The translations under genes and the position numbers were made by a program. This document shows, piece after piece, positions 46,793 to 55,168 of a stretch of DNA of 64,000 nucleotides. Numbering within the stretch: position 1 is the first letter of the stretch; every line of letters begins with the position of its first letter. The notes below the pieces were generated by a model. It was given only the letters and a program-made list of their open reading frames with translations. It made no database searches and had not been told where the DNA came from. The stretch comes from Consotaella aegiceratis (GTDB lineage: Bacteria; Pseudomonadota; Alphaproteobacteria; Rhizobiales; Rhizobiaceae): contig NZ_JAZHFT010000010.1 in the NCBI RefSeq assembly GCF_036541425.1, forward strand, positions 1-64,000, written 5' to 3'.

Positions 46793-46867
46793 TGGCTCCC
46801 CGGGCCGGATTCGAACCAGCGACCAACCGGTTAACAGCCGGTTGCTCTACCGCTGAGCTACCGGGGA
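46793..46867 (-). tRNA. tRNA-Asn (anticodon GTT)
   Basis: The reverse strand folds as a full cloverleaf of 75 nt including an encoded CCA. The acceptor stem is TCCCCGG/CCGGGGA. The D arm is GCTC-AGCGGTA-GAGC. The anticodon arm is ACCGG-CTGTTAA-CCGGT, with anticodon GTT. The T arm has GCTGG-TTCGAAT-CCGGC and the discriminator is G. A terminator follows. A nuclease-like gene lies downstream of its 3' end, but I found no direct repeat of the tRNA end beyond that gene. Confidence 0.97.
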
Positions 46868-47021
46868 AGGGCGCGTCAGCAACGCGAGCGAGCCTATAGC
46901 AAAGCCGATGGCCACTTGCCAAGGCTCGGAATGCAAAATCCAGAATTCCGCTGATCGGGCTTTCGGTTCGCCGCGGCCCACCCCATTTGCGCTGGCGGAA
47001 ACCGCGAACGGTGAACGAACG

Positions 47022-47324
47022 ATGACGGCAGATGACGAAGGGCTGAAGATGCCCCTACCGACGCGCCACAGCCTGAAGCTCTTCGGGCGCTCCGTGCCGC
47101 TGCCGGCCTCGCGGCTGTTTCGGCTGATCATCGGCGGCTTGCTGGTCTTTTTCGGTTTCCTCGGCTTCCTGCCGATCCTCGGCTTCTGGATGGCGCCGCT
47201 CGGGCTGATGGTCCTGTCGATCGACCTGCCGATGGTGCGCCGCTGGCGCCGGCGATTCGTCGTCTGGTGGCAGCGCCGTTTCGGCAACGGGGTCGTCCGC
47301 ACGAACGGCCGCGACCCGGCATAG
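47022..47324 (+). CDS. Small inner-membrane protein, function unknown
   Basis: 100 residues. A hydrophobic central part (LFRLIIGGLLVFFGFLGFLP, then ILGFWMAPLGLMVLSIDLP) predicts two membrane helices joined by a Pro-Gly turn. A very basic tail (RRWRRRFVVWWQRRFG) should stay in the cytoplasm. The pattern recalls the PGPGW-type small membrane proteins, though that exact motif is not present. The start at ATG 47022 is uncertain (ATG 47049 is also possible) and lacks a strong ribosome-binding site. It is convergent with the methyltransferase gene 17 bp away. Confidence 0.6.
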   Translation: MTADDEGLKMPLPTRHSLKLFGRSVPLPASRLFRLIIGGLLVFFGFLGFLPILGFWMAPLGLMVLSIDLPMVRRWRRRFVVWWQRRFGNGVVRTNGRDPA

Positions 47325-47341
47325 GCGCCGGCGCCGCCTGT

Positions 47342-47905
47342 TCAGGTGAACAGGTCGAGCTGATCGCGCCTGTCGGCGCGCAGCAGGACGCCTTCGCGTT
47401 CGAGCAGTTTCGTTTTCGTCAGCCAGCCGCCGTAGGCCGAGAAACCGCCGATGCGGTTGCCCGCCGCGAGCACGCGGTGGCAGGGGATGATCAGCGGGCA
47501 GGGATTGCGCCCCATCGCATTGCCGACGGCCTGCGCCAGACCGGCATGCCCCGCAGCCTCCGCCAACGCGCCATAGGTCGTGGTCTGCCCCCATCGAACC
47601 TCGCGGAGCGCAGCGTAGACGTCGGCCTCGAAGCCCGAAACGCCGGTGAGATCGAGCGCGACGGCCTCGAAGGATTGGGGCTCACCAGCCAGAAAGGCCG
47701 ACACCGCGTCGACGGCTTGCCGGATCGCCTGAGGCAGGATGTCGTCGTGCCATGGCTGCCCGAGCCGGGCGATCCGCTCCTGCGTCGCCGTCTCGGTGCG
47801 CTCCGGAAGCTGAACCCGGCAGACGCCGGCCGGCGACCATGCGAGCCCGCACCGGCCGATGGCCGTGTCGAACATCTCATAGCGGTGCGGTCGGCTGTGG
47901 CTCAT
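47342..47905 (-). CDS. ogt: Methylated-DNA-[protein]-cysteine S-methyltransferase
   Basis: 187 residues. It repairs O6-alkylguanine by suicide transfer to its own cysteine. The active site LIIPCHRVLAAGNRIGGFSA is intact, and the DNA-binding helix-turn-helix region (GQTTTYGALAEAAGHAGLAQ AVGNAM) is present. No AraC/Ada domain is attached, so this is Ogt-like rather than Ada. The start at 47905 (MSHSRPHRYEMFD) is preferred over an upstream in-frame codon at 47968, which adds non-conserved sequence. It is divergent from the ilv leader. Confidence 0.93.
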   Translation of the reverse strand: MSHSRPHRYEMFDTAIGRCGLAWSPAGVCRVQLPERTETATQERIARLGQPWHDDILPQAIRQAVDAVSAFLAGEPQSFEAVALDLTGVSGFEADVYAALREVRWGQTTTYGALAEAAGHAGLAQAVGNAMGRNPCPLIIPCHRVLAAGNRIGGFSAYGGWLTKTKLLEREGVLLRADRRDQLDLFT

Positions 47906-47987
47906 CGCATCATCCTTGCCGGGAATCGACACCGGAGTGAAGAGGCCGCCGACGCCACTTCGAGCCATCGACGCGCCTCATCGCGGG

Positions 47988-48016
47988 TTGACCCCGATTC
48001 GTTTCCGGTTTACTTC
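47988..48016 (+). promoter_or_regulatory. Candidate promoter of the ilvI leader
   Basis: TTGACC (47988-47993), a 17-bp spacer and TACTTC (48011-48016). The predicted transcription start, 6-8 bases on, falls on or next to the leader-peptide ATG at 48023, so the leader mRNA may be leaderless. An 18-bp perfect palindrome, TCTTGCTCATGAGCAAGA, covers 48015-48032. Confidence 0.5.
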
Positions 48017-48022
48017 TTGCTC

Positions 48023-48070
48023 ATGAGCAAGATTCTTCTCGTACGGTGGCGCACACGCGTGGCGGTTTAA
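48023..48070 (+). CDS. Leader peptide of the ilvI operon (attenuator peptide)
   Basis: A 15-residue open frame, MSKILLVRWRTRVAV, then TAA. Six of 15 codons specify the pathway end products (one Ile, two Leu, three Val). It is followed by a pair of alternative stem-loops and a rho-independent terminator 138 bp before ilvI. This is the classical arrangement for attenuation by charged branched-chain tRNAs, known for ilv operons in proteobacteria. No ribosome-binding site is visible before the ATG (TTACTTCTTGCTC), and the likely promoter places transcription start at the ATG. Translation may therefore be leaderless, as described for the trp leader in Sinorhizobium. Confidence 0.8.
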   Translation: MSKILLVRWRTRVAV

Positions 48071-48127
48071 CGACCGCCCGGCGAACAGCCACGTGTGCGC
48101 ATTCCAGGCCCCTCGAGGGCCTTTTTT
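48049..48127 (+). promoter_or_regulatory. Attenuator: pause hairpin and rho-independent terminator before ilvI
   Basis: The first structure pairs GCGCACACG(CG)TGGC (48049-48063) with GCCACGTGTGCGC (48088-48100), 13 base pairs with a 2-nt bulge. A smaller alternative, GGCGGT/ACCGCC (48061-48078), overlaps it. The terminator is GGCCC-CTCGA-GGGCC (48107-48121) followed by TTTTTT (48122-48127). A ribosome stalled on the early Ile/Leu/Val codons would cover the left arm of the first hairpin. I could not identify a clean antiterminator by eye. Confidence 0.8.
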
Positions 48128-48207
48128 ATTGCCCGCTTTTACCCGAAAGACCATGCCAGAGCCGCCTGCAAGCGGACCCGCAGAGGAAACGAGATCGGAA
48201 CATCACG

Positions 48208-50022
<1,815 letters not shown>

Positions 50023-50043
50023 GGGCCAGCGCCCGCCCTGCTT

Positions 50044-50072
50044 CGTCATCCCAGCTCAAGGCCGGGATGACG
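50044..50072. repeat. REP-like palindrome between ilvI and ilvH
   Basis: CGTCATCCC...GGGATGACG forms a perfect 9-bp stem (29 bp in all). Its outer sequence matches the repeats near 53.2 kb, so it belongs to the same dispersed family. It lies inside the ilvI-ilvH transcript and could act as an mRNA stabiliser or partial terminator. Confidence 0.7.
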
Positions 50073-50113
50073 AGCGTCAGTGCTGACCTCTTGCTACCTG
50101 TTAGGATTCACCT

Positions 50114-50686
50114 ATGAACACCCAACTTCAACCGCCGGCCTCGGCCTATTTCATCACCGACGAGAAAGAGCAGAGCGAGCGGCGCACGCTTGCGGTGCTG
50201 GTCGACAACGAGCCGGGCGTCCTGGCCCGCGTCATCGGCCTGTTCTCGGGGCGCGGCTACAACATCGAAAGCCTGACGGTCACCGAGACCGAGCACGAGA
50301 AGCATCTGTCGCGTATCACCGTGGTCACCAACGGCACGCCGCATGTGATCGAGCAGATCAAGAGCCAGCTTGAGCGGATCGTGCCGGTGCATCGCGTGGT
50401 GGACCTGACCATCGCGGCGCGCGCCCTCGGCCAGGAGGCCTCGCTGGAGCGCGAACTGGCGCTGATCAAGGTGGTGGGAGCCGGCGCCGACCGGCTGGAG
50501 GCGCTGCGTCTCGCCGATGCGTTCAAGGCCGAGGTGGTCGACGCGACGACCGAACATTTCGTCTTCCAGATCACCGGGCGCGTCTCGAAGGTGGACCAGT
50601 TCATTGCCATCATGGCGCCGCTGGGTCTGGTCGAACTCTGCCGCACCGGCGTCGCCGCGCTCACTCGCGGCAAGGACGGCATGTAG
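50114..50686 (+). CDS. ilvH: Acetolactate synthase, small (regulatory) subunit
   Basis: 190 residues. It has an N-terminal ACT domain (RTLAVLVDNEPGVLARVIGL FSGRGYN) that binds valine for feedback inhibition, and a C-terminal domain (FQITGRVSKVDQFIAIMAPL) that helps assemble the holoenzyme. The N-terminal extension of about 25 residues is ordinary for alphaproteobacteria. A TAGGATT sequence serves as ribosome-binding site ahead of ATG 50114. It follows ilvI by 91 bp and presumably shares its attenuated transcript. Confidence 0.96.
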   Translation: MNTQLQPPASAYFITDEKEQSERRTLAVLVDNEPGVLARVIGLFSGRGYNIESLTVTETEHEKHLSRITVVTNGTPHVIEQIKSQLERIVPVHRVVDLTIAARALGQEASLERELALIKVVGAGADRLEALRLADAFKAEVVDATTEHFVFQITGRVSKVDQFIAIMAPLGLVELCRTGVAALTRGKDGM

Positions 50687-50785
50687 AGGGCGCCACGACG
50701 TCGCTTTTCCCGACCTGAAAAGAGGTCCGATACGCCCCGGCCTGCCCGGTCGGGAGTGCTGCCGGTTTGGCAAGTAAGGAGTCCG

Positions 50786-51379
50786 ATGACAGCCGACGCC
50801 CTTCTCGGCGTGTTTCTCTTCGCGCTCGCGGTGTCGATGACGCCCGGACCCAACAACGTCATGCTGATGACCTCCGGCGTCAATTTCGGCTTCGTTCGCA
50901 CGGTTCCCCACATGGCGGGCATCGTCGCCGGCTTTGCCATGATGATGCTGGCCGTCGGGCTCGGCCTCGGCGCGCTCCTTCATACGATGCCGACGCTGGC
51001 GCTGGCGCTGAAGATCGCGGCCGGGCTCTATATGCTCTATCTCGCTTGGCGGATCGCCTTCTCGGGCGCCATCGGCGAAGCGGATCAGATGGCGCGACCC
51101 CTGACGTTCTGGCAGGCCGCGGCGTTCCAATGGATCAATCCGAAGGCGATCGGCGCCGGGCTGGCGGTGACGGCGGCCCACGCCGACGTCCTTCATCCGC
51201 TGGCCTCGGCAGTCTCGATCGCCGGCGTCTTCGCCGTGATCTCCTGCCTCAGCGTCACGACCTGGACCGGCTTCGGCCTGGCGGTGCGGCGGTTTCTCAG
51301 CAATCCCGGGCGCCTGAGGATCTTCAACGCCGTCATGGGGCTGCTGCTCGTCGCCACCATCCTGCCGATGCTGCGCTGA
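50786..51379 (+). CDS. LysE/RhtB-family amino-acid exporter
   Basis: 197 residues with about six membrane helices. The family signature is in VSMTPGPNNVMLMTSGVNFG near the N-terminus, and FWQAAAFQWINPKAIGAGL marks the second half. ATG 50786 is preceded by AAGGAG (50777-50782). The upstream in-frame TTG at 50756 is unlikely. It sits 100 bp after ilvH and could be read with the branched-chain genes, which would suit export of excess amino acids. The substrate is not determinable from sequence. Confidence 0.92.
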   Translation: MTADALLGVFLFALAVSMTPGPNNVMLMTSGVNFGFVRTVPHMAGIVAGFAMMMLAVGLGLGALLHTMPTLALALKIAAGLYMLYLAWRIAFSGAIGEADQMARPLTFWQAAAFQWINPKAIGAGLAVTAAHADVLHPLASAVSIAGVFAVISCLSVTTWTGFGLAVRRFLSNPGRLRIFNAVMGLLLVATILPMLR

Positions 51380-51388
51380 GCGATCCGC

Positions 51389-51757
51389 CTAGCGGAGATG
51401 CTGCTGGCGCGGGATCAGGCGCCGGGCTCTGACGATGTTGAAGGCCCAGCCCGCCAGGACGCCCGCGAGCGCGCCGCAGGCCTTGACGACCGCATCGTCG
51501 AGATGGGCATGGCGTGTCGGGGACAGAAACTGCAGGAGCTCGATCGAGCCCGCCCCGAGGATCAGCGCGATGGCGCACCGGACCACGTGGCGAGGATAGG
51601 CGACGGTGAACAGCACCGCCATGACGGCGAAGGCCGCCGCGCGATCGAGGTTGACCGGCAGGGGATCGGGCGGCCGAAGGCCGATCGGCGAGATCGTGAC
51701 GAACACGATGGCCAGAAGGGATGTCCAGGCCAGGGGCTTCAGTAGGCGATTGAGCAT
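51389..51757 (-). CDS. VanZ-like membrane protein
   Basis: 122 residues with four predicted membrane helices. The VanZ-like signature IELLQFLSPTRHAHLDDAVV followed by KACGALAGVLAGWAF is clear (Glu-x-x-Gln, Pro, Arg and Asp positions). The N-terminal helix has VFVTISPIGLRP, also typical. The frame is open far upstream, but sequence before 51757 is a shadow of the helicase gene. It is convergent with the LysE gene, 9 bp apart. VanZ-like proteins occur widely, and their function outside teicoplanin resistance is unclear. Confidence 0.85.
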   Translation of the reverse strand: MLNRLLKPLAWTSLLAIVFVTISPIGLRPPDPLPVNLDRAAAFAVMAVLFTVAYPRHVVRCAIALILGAGSIELLQFLSPTRHAHLDDAVVKACGALAGVLAGWAFNIVRARRLIPRQQHLR

Positions 51758-51931
51758 CGGTGCAAGGTAGCGGCCTTTTCTCGTGGTGCAACTGCATCCG
51801 TGTTTCGTCTTCCGTCGGGCGCCTGGGTGGTCGTCGGTGGGTGGCGTTTTGGCCGCTGACGTGGCAGGACAGATGTTCACCTTTTGCCCCGAGTCGCGGC
51901 GTGCGGCCGTGCCGTCTGGAGACGAGAGCGA

Positions 51932-53059
51932 GTGAAGTTTTCTCCGCAACAGGACGAGGCGTTGAAGGCCGTCGCAGGCTGGCTGAAGCGCCGCGATCGG
52001 TTGATCTTCCGTCTGTTCGGCTATGCCGGCACCGGCAAGACCACATTGGCGCGGCACTTCGCCGAGGATCTCGACGGGCCGGTGCAGTTTGCCGCCTTCA
52101 CCGGCAAGGCGGCGCAAGTGCTGCGGTCGCGCGGCGCCAAGAACGCCCGCACGCTGCATTCGCTGATCTACCGCCCGCGTGGCGAGGAGACGGTGGAAGA
52201 CGAGACGACCGGCACCTCGCGCGTCTCTCCAACCTTCTCGCTCAACCGCCAGAGCCCGGTGGCCAAAGCCGACCTGATCATCGTCGACGAATGCTCGATG
52301 GTCGACGAGGCGCTGGGGCGCGACCTGCTGTCTTTCGGCACCCCCGTGTTGGTGCTGGGCGATCCCGGCCAGCTGCCGCCGGTCTCCGGCGGAGGCTTCT
52401 TCACCGATGCCGAGCCCGACATCCTGCTCACCGAGATTCATCGTCAGGCGCTCGACAATCCGATCGTCGAACTGGCGCGCCAGGTGCGCGAGGGCGGCGA
52501 ACTGAGCTACGGCGACTGGGGCAGGGCGCGGGTGATCGGCCGCCGCGACGTGGAGACGGAAGAGGTCGTGGCCGCCGACCAGGTGCTGGTCGGCACCAAC
52601 CGCACCCGGCGGCGCTACAACGCGCGGCTGCGCGAGCTGAAGGGTTTTGAGAGCGTCCTGCCGCAGTCGGGCGACAAGCTGGTGTGCTTGCGCAACGATC
52701 CGGCCAAGGGCCTGCTCAACGGCTCGCTGTGGAAGGTGATGACCGCCTCGCGCGAGACGACCAAGCCGGGCGTCAATCTGATCGTCTCGCCGGACGACGA
52801 CGACATCGACCAAGGCGCGGCCAAGGTGCGGCTGCTGAAGGCGGCGTTCGAAGACCCGGACGCGGAAATCCCTTGGGCCACCAAGAAGCGCTTCGACGAT
52901 TTCGACTTCGGCTATGCGCTGACGGTGCACAAGGCGCAGGGCTCCCAGTGGTCGAACGTCATGCTGTTCGACGAGAGCTGGGCGTTCAAGGATATGCGCG
53001 AGCGCTGGCTCTATACCGCGATCACCCGCGCCGCCGAACAGCTGACCATCGTGCGGTAG
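51932..53059 (+). CDS. RecD-like ATP-dependent DNA helicase (UvrD/RecD AAA family)
   Basis: 375 residues, superfamily I. Walker A is LFGYAGTGKTTLARHFAEDL, and Walker B is LIIVDECSMVDEALGRDLLS. Motif III is VLVLGDPGQLPPVSGGGFF. The C-terminal UvrD_C_2 part has DFGYALTVHKAQGSQWSNVM and RWLYTAITRAAEQLTIV. GTG 51932 with GAGAGCGA upstream gives the normal start (VKFSPQQDEALKAV). It is shorter than RecD and has no RecB or RecC partner here. It is therefore of the small stand-alone type often annotated as an ATP-dependent RecD-like or exodeoxyribonuclease V alpha helicase. Confidence 0.92.
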   Translation: MKFSPQQDEALKAVAGWLKRRDRLIFRLFGYAGTGKTTLARHFAEDLDGPVQFAAFTGKAAQVLRSRGAKNARTLHSLIYRPRGEETVEDETTGTSRVSPTFSLNRQSPVAKADLIIVDECSMVDEALGRDLLSFGTPVLVLGDPGQLPPVSGGGFFTDAEPDILLTEIHRQALDNPIVELARQVREGGELSYGDWGRARVIGRRDVETEEVVAADQVLVGTNRTRRRYNARLRELKGFESVLPQSGDKLVCLRNDPAKGLLNGSLWKVMTASRETTKPGVNLIVSPDDDDIDQGAAKVRLLKAAFEDPDAEIPWATKKRFDDFDFGYALTVHKAQGSQWSNVMLFDESWAFKDMRERWLYTAITRAAEQLTIVR

Positions 53060-53161
53060 AGATCCGAGGACGGAATTGTCCTGGCGGGTGCGGCCCAGGC
53101 AAAGGGCTTCACTGCTTCACCTTATGCCGCCCTGACGCTCCGGGTGCTGCGGTCGAAACTG

Positions 53162-53302
53162 CGTCATTCCCGGCCGCGGTGCCGGGAATCCAGCGCACTG
53201 GAAGTGCGGTATAAGCCCCAGGCGCGACTCCGCTGTTTCGGGGCAGCATGGAGCAGACTGCCTCGAAATCTGGATCCTCGGGACGGGGCCCGAGGATGAC
53301 GA
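53162..53302. repeat. Pair of inverted REP-like palindromes
   Basis: The first unit has ATTCCCGGC/GCCGGGAAT arms (53166-53189) with outer CGTC and CCAG. The second has ATCCTCGGG/CCCGAGGAT arms (53274-53297) with outer CTGG and GACG. The outer sequences show that the units face each other, forming one long interrupted palindrome in the 346-bp gap (53060-53405) between the helicase gene and pdxJ. No gene is visible in the gap. Confidence 0.75.
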
Positions 53303-53405
53303 AGCGGAAGCGGTGGGCGGATCAGACTGGCCCCGCTTCGAGCAGATTGCTAAGACGTGCCTCTCTTACCCAGAACCGACTCCGCTTTTCGCCGCCGAGG
53401 GTCCC

Positions 53406-54152
53406 ATGCCGACACAGCTTTCGGTCAATCTCAACGCCGTCGCGTTGCTGCGCAACCGCCGCGATTTGCCGTGGCCGAGCGTCGTCGGCCTCGGGCGCAT
53501 CGCTCTTGCCGCCGGTGCCCACGGCCTGACCGTGCATCCGCGGCCCGATCAGCGCCACATCCGCTTTTCCGACCTGGCCGATCTCCGCCGGCTGATCGAC
53601 GAGGAGTTTCCGCACGCGGAGTTCAACATCGAGGGCAACCCGACCGAGGATTTTCTCGCCCTGGTCGCCGAGGCGAAGCCGGAGCAGGTGACGCTGGTGC
53701 CCGACGATCCATCCCAGCCCACATCGGATCATGGATGGGATTTCGCAAGCCGGATGAAGGATTTGAAGCCGATCGTTCAGCGCCTTCGCGAGCAAGGCGC
53801 GCGGGTCTCGCTATTCGCCGATCCCGAACCGGAGGCGATGGAGGCGGCCGCAGCGACGGGCGCCGACCGCGTCGAATTCTACACCGGCCCCTATGGCGGC
53901 ACGCACGACGATCCGGCAGCCGCGCAACGCGAACTGGTCCGGCTTCAGGCGGCAGCCGACGCGGCGCGCGCAACGGGCCTTGCCGTCAACGCCGGCCACG
54001 ACCTGACCGTCGCCAATCTCCCGGCGCTGATCGCGCGCATTGCCGACTTGGCCGAGGTCTCGATCGGCCACGGCCTGACCGCCGACGCGCTGGAATACGG
54101 CATGGCCGAGACGGTGCGCCGCTTCAGAAGGGCGTGCGGGCAGGCGGTGTGA
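53406..54152 (+). CDS. pdxJ: Pyridoxine 5'-phosphate synthase
   Basis: 248 residues, the normal length for PdxJ. It condenses 3-amino-2-oxopropyl phosphate with deoxyxylulose-5-phosphate to form pyridoxine phosphate. It shows LSVNLNAVALLRNRR at the N-terminus, the conserved LTVHPRPDQRHIRFSDLADL, EFNIEGNPT and LVPDDPSQPTSDHGWDF. VEFYTGPYG and LAVNAGHDLTVANL follow, with SIGHGLTADALEYGM closing the barrel. ATG 53406 is the family start, and the open upstream frame lies in the REP region. The gene stands alone. Confidence 0.96.
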   Translation: MPTQLSVNLNAVALLRNRRDLPWPSVVGLGRIALAAGAHGLTVHPRPDQRHIRFSDLADLRRLIDEEFPHAEFNIEGNPTEDFLALVAEAKPEQVTLVPDDPSQPTSDHGWDFASRMKDLKPIVQRLREQGARVSLFADPEPEAMEAAAATGADRVEFYTGPYGGTHDDPAAAQRELVRLQAAADAARATGLAVNAGHDLTVANLPALIARIADLAEVSIGHGLTADALEYGMAETVRRFRRACGQAV

Positions 54153-54327
54153 GAAAGGGAGTTCACACGTTGCCGACGGCTGAGTGGAATCTCAAGGACT
54201 GATATAGTCAGTCAAATTTAGAAATGCTTTGACGGTTACTGGCGTATTCAATAGCAGAATTTGGTACGACGTATAGTCTCAATTTTTCTTCTTCCGATAA
54301 AATACTGGAGCTAAAGAAGTATATAGC

Positions 54328-55047
54328 CTATCGAATCCAGTATTTTTGATATATATCCTGATAATATATTTCGGTCTTGATTTTAAGGTGAGGCTTGTCT
54401 TCTTTTTTCAAATCTATCAAGCTGATGTCAGGAAGCTCCACTATACCTGGCGGGGCAGCGCCGGGATCGATGATGCCGAAACCATGTGAGTGGAAATTAG
54501 GTGTTATCGGTTCGCCATCGAAGATAGGTTGGGATCTGACTGTGACCGAATAGGCGGGCGTTTGCCCAAAATTCCTGACCGGCATTCGTACGTAGGGGCC
54601 ATTCAGGCCACCGGCTATGAGCTCAATTTCGTCGCAACCGAGATATGCTCGTAGCTGTTTGTGACCATTGTTTTTGGCGATCCAATTGGCCCACCAAGCA
54701 GGTACGAGAGCCAACGCAAAGAGTGCTGCGCTCACCACCGACCACCATGCATATTTAGCCGATTGCTTAGCTGCGTCCGCGGCGCGCCACTGAGCGCAAA
54801 GGCTGGCATCCCGCCGCGTCGGCGTTTCGGTACAACTGAGGGGATCGAAGCGAACAGGCCGAGCCGGTATGTGTGGAGGTTGAGGACCCCGTGGTTGCGC
54901 TGACGTCTCCCTCGGGCGGATTACCTCTTGCTGCTGATGTTGATCTGCTCTTTCCTCCCCCGAAGAGGAACCGGATCCTTCCTGCGACATCGCTGCAACG
55001 ACATTCAATCCGACTGCAATGGCGGCGATCGACATGCGGGCGAGCAT
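54328..55047 (-). CDS. Hypothetical membrane-anchored protein, AT-rich
   Basis: 239 residues. The signal-like start MLARMSIAAIAVGLNVVAAM is followed by a low-complexity Ser/Glu/Gln/Pro region, then one strong membrane helix (WWSVVSAALFALALVPAWWA). A C-terminal beta-rich domain of about 110 residues follows (RAYLGCDEIELIAGGLNGPY, VRNFGQTPAYSVTVRSQPIF). I recall similar RAYLG/FGQTPA proteins in alphaproteobacterial accessory regions, all without known function. The gene and its 3' flank (54180-54340) are clearly richer in A and T than the neighbours, which suggests transfer. ATG 55047 is preferred; TTG 55092 is possible. Confidence 0.7.
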   Translation of the reverse strand: MLARMSIAAIAVGLNVVAAMSQEGSGSSSGEERADQHQQQEVIRPRETSAQPRGPQPPHIPARPVRFDPLSCTETPTRRDASLCAQWRAADAAKQSAKYAWWSVVSAALFALALVPAWWANWIAKNNGHKQLRAYLGCDEIELIAGGLNGPYVRMPVRNFGQTPAYSVTVRSQPIFDGEPITPNFHSHGFGIIDPGAAPPGIVELPDISLIDLKKEDKPHLKIKTEIYYQDIYQKYWIR

Positions 55048-55168
55048 TGCTGTAGATCCTTGCTTGACCTTTTCCAGTTCCCTATTCCACAAGCATATTC
55101 ATCATCGTCAACTCGGTCTGTGCAAATAACGACGTCAACGCGAATAGGCTAGCGCGGCCTAGTCGTCC

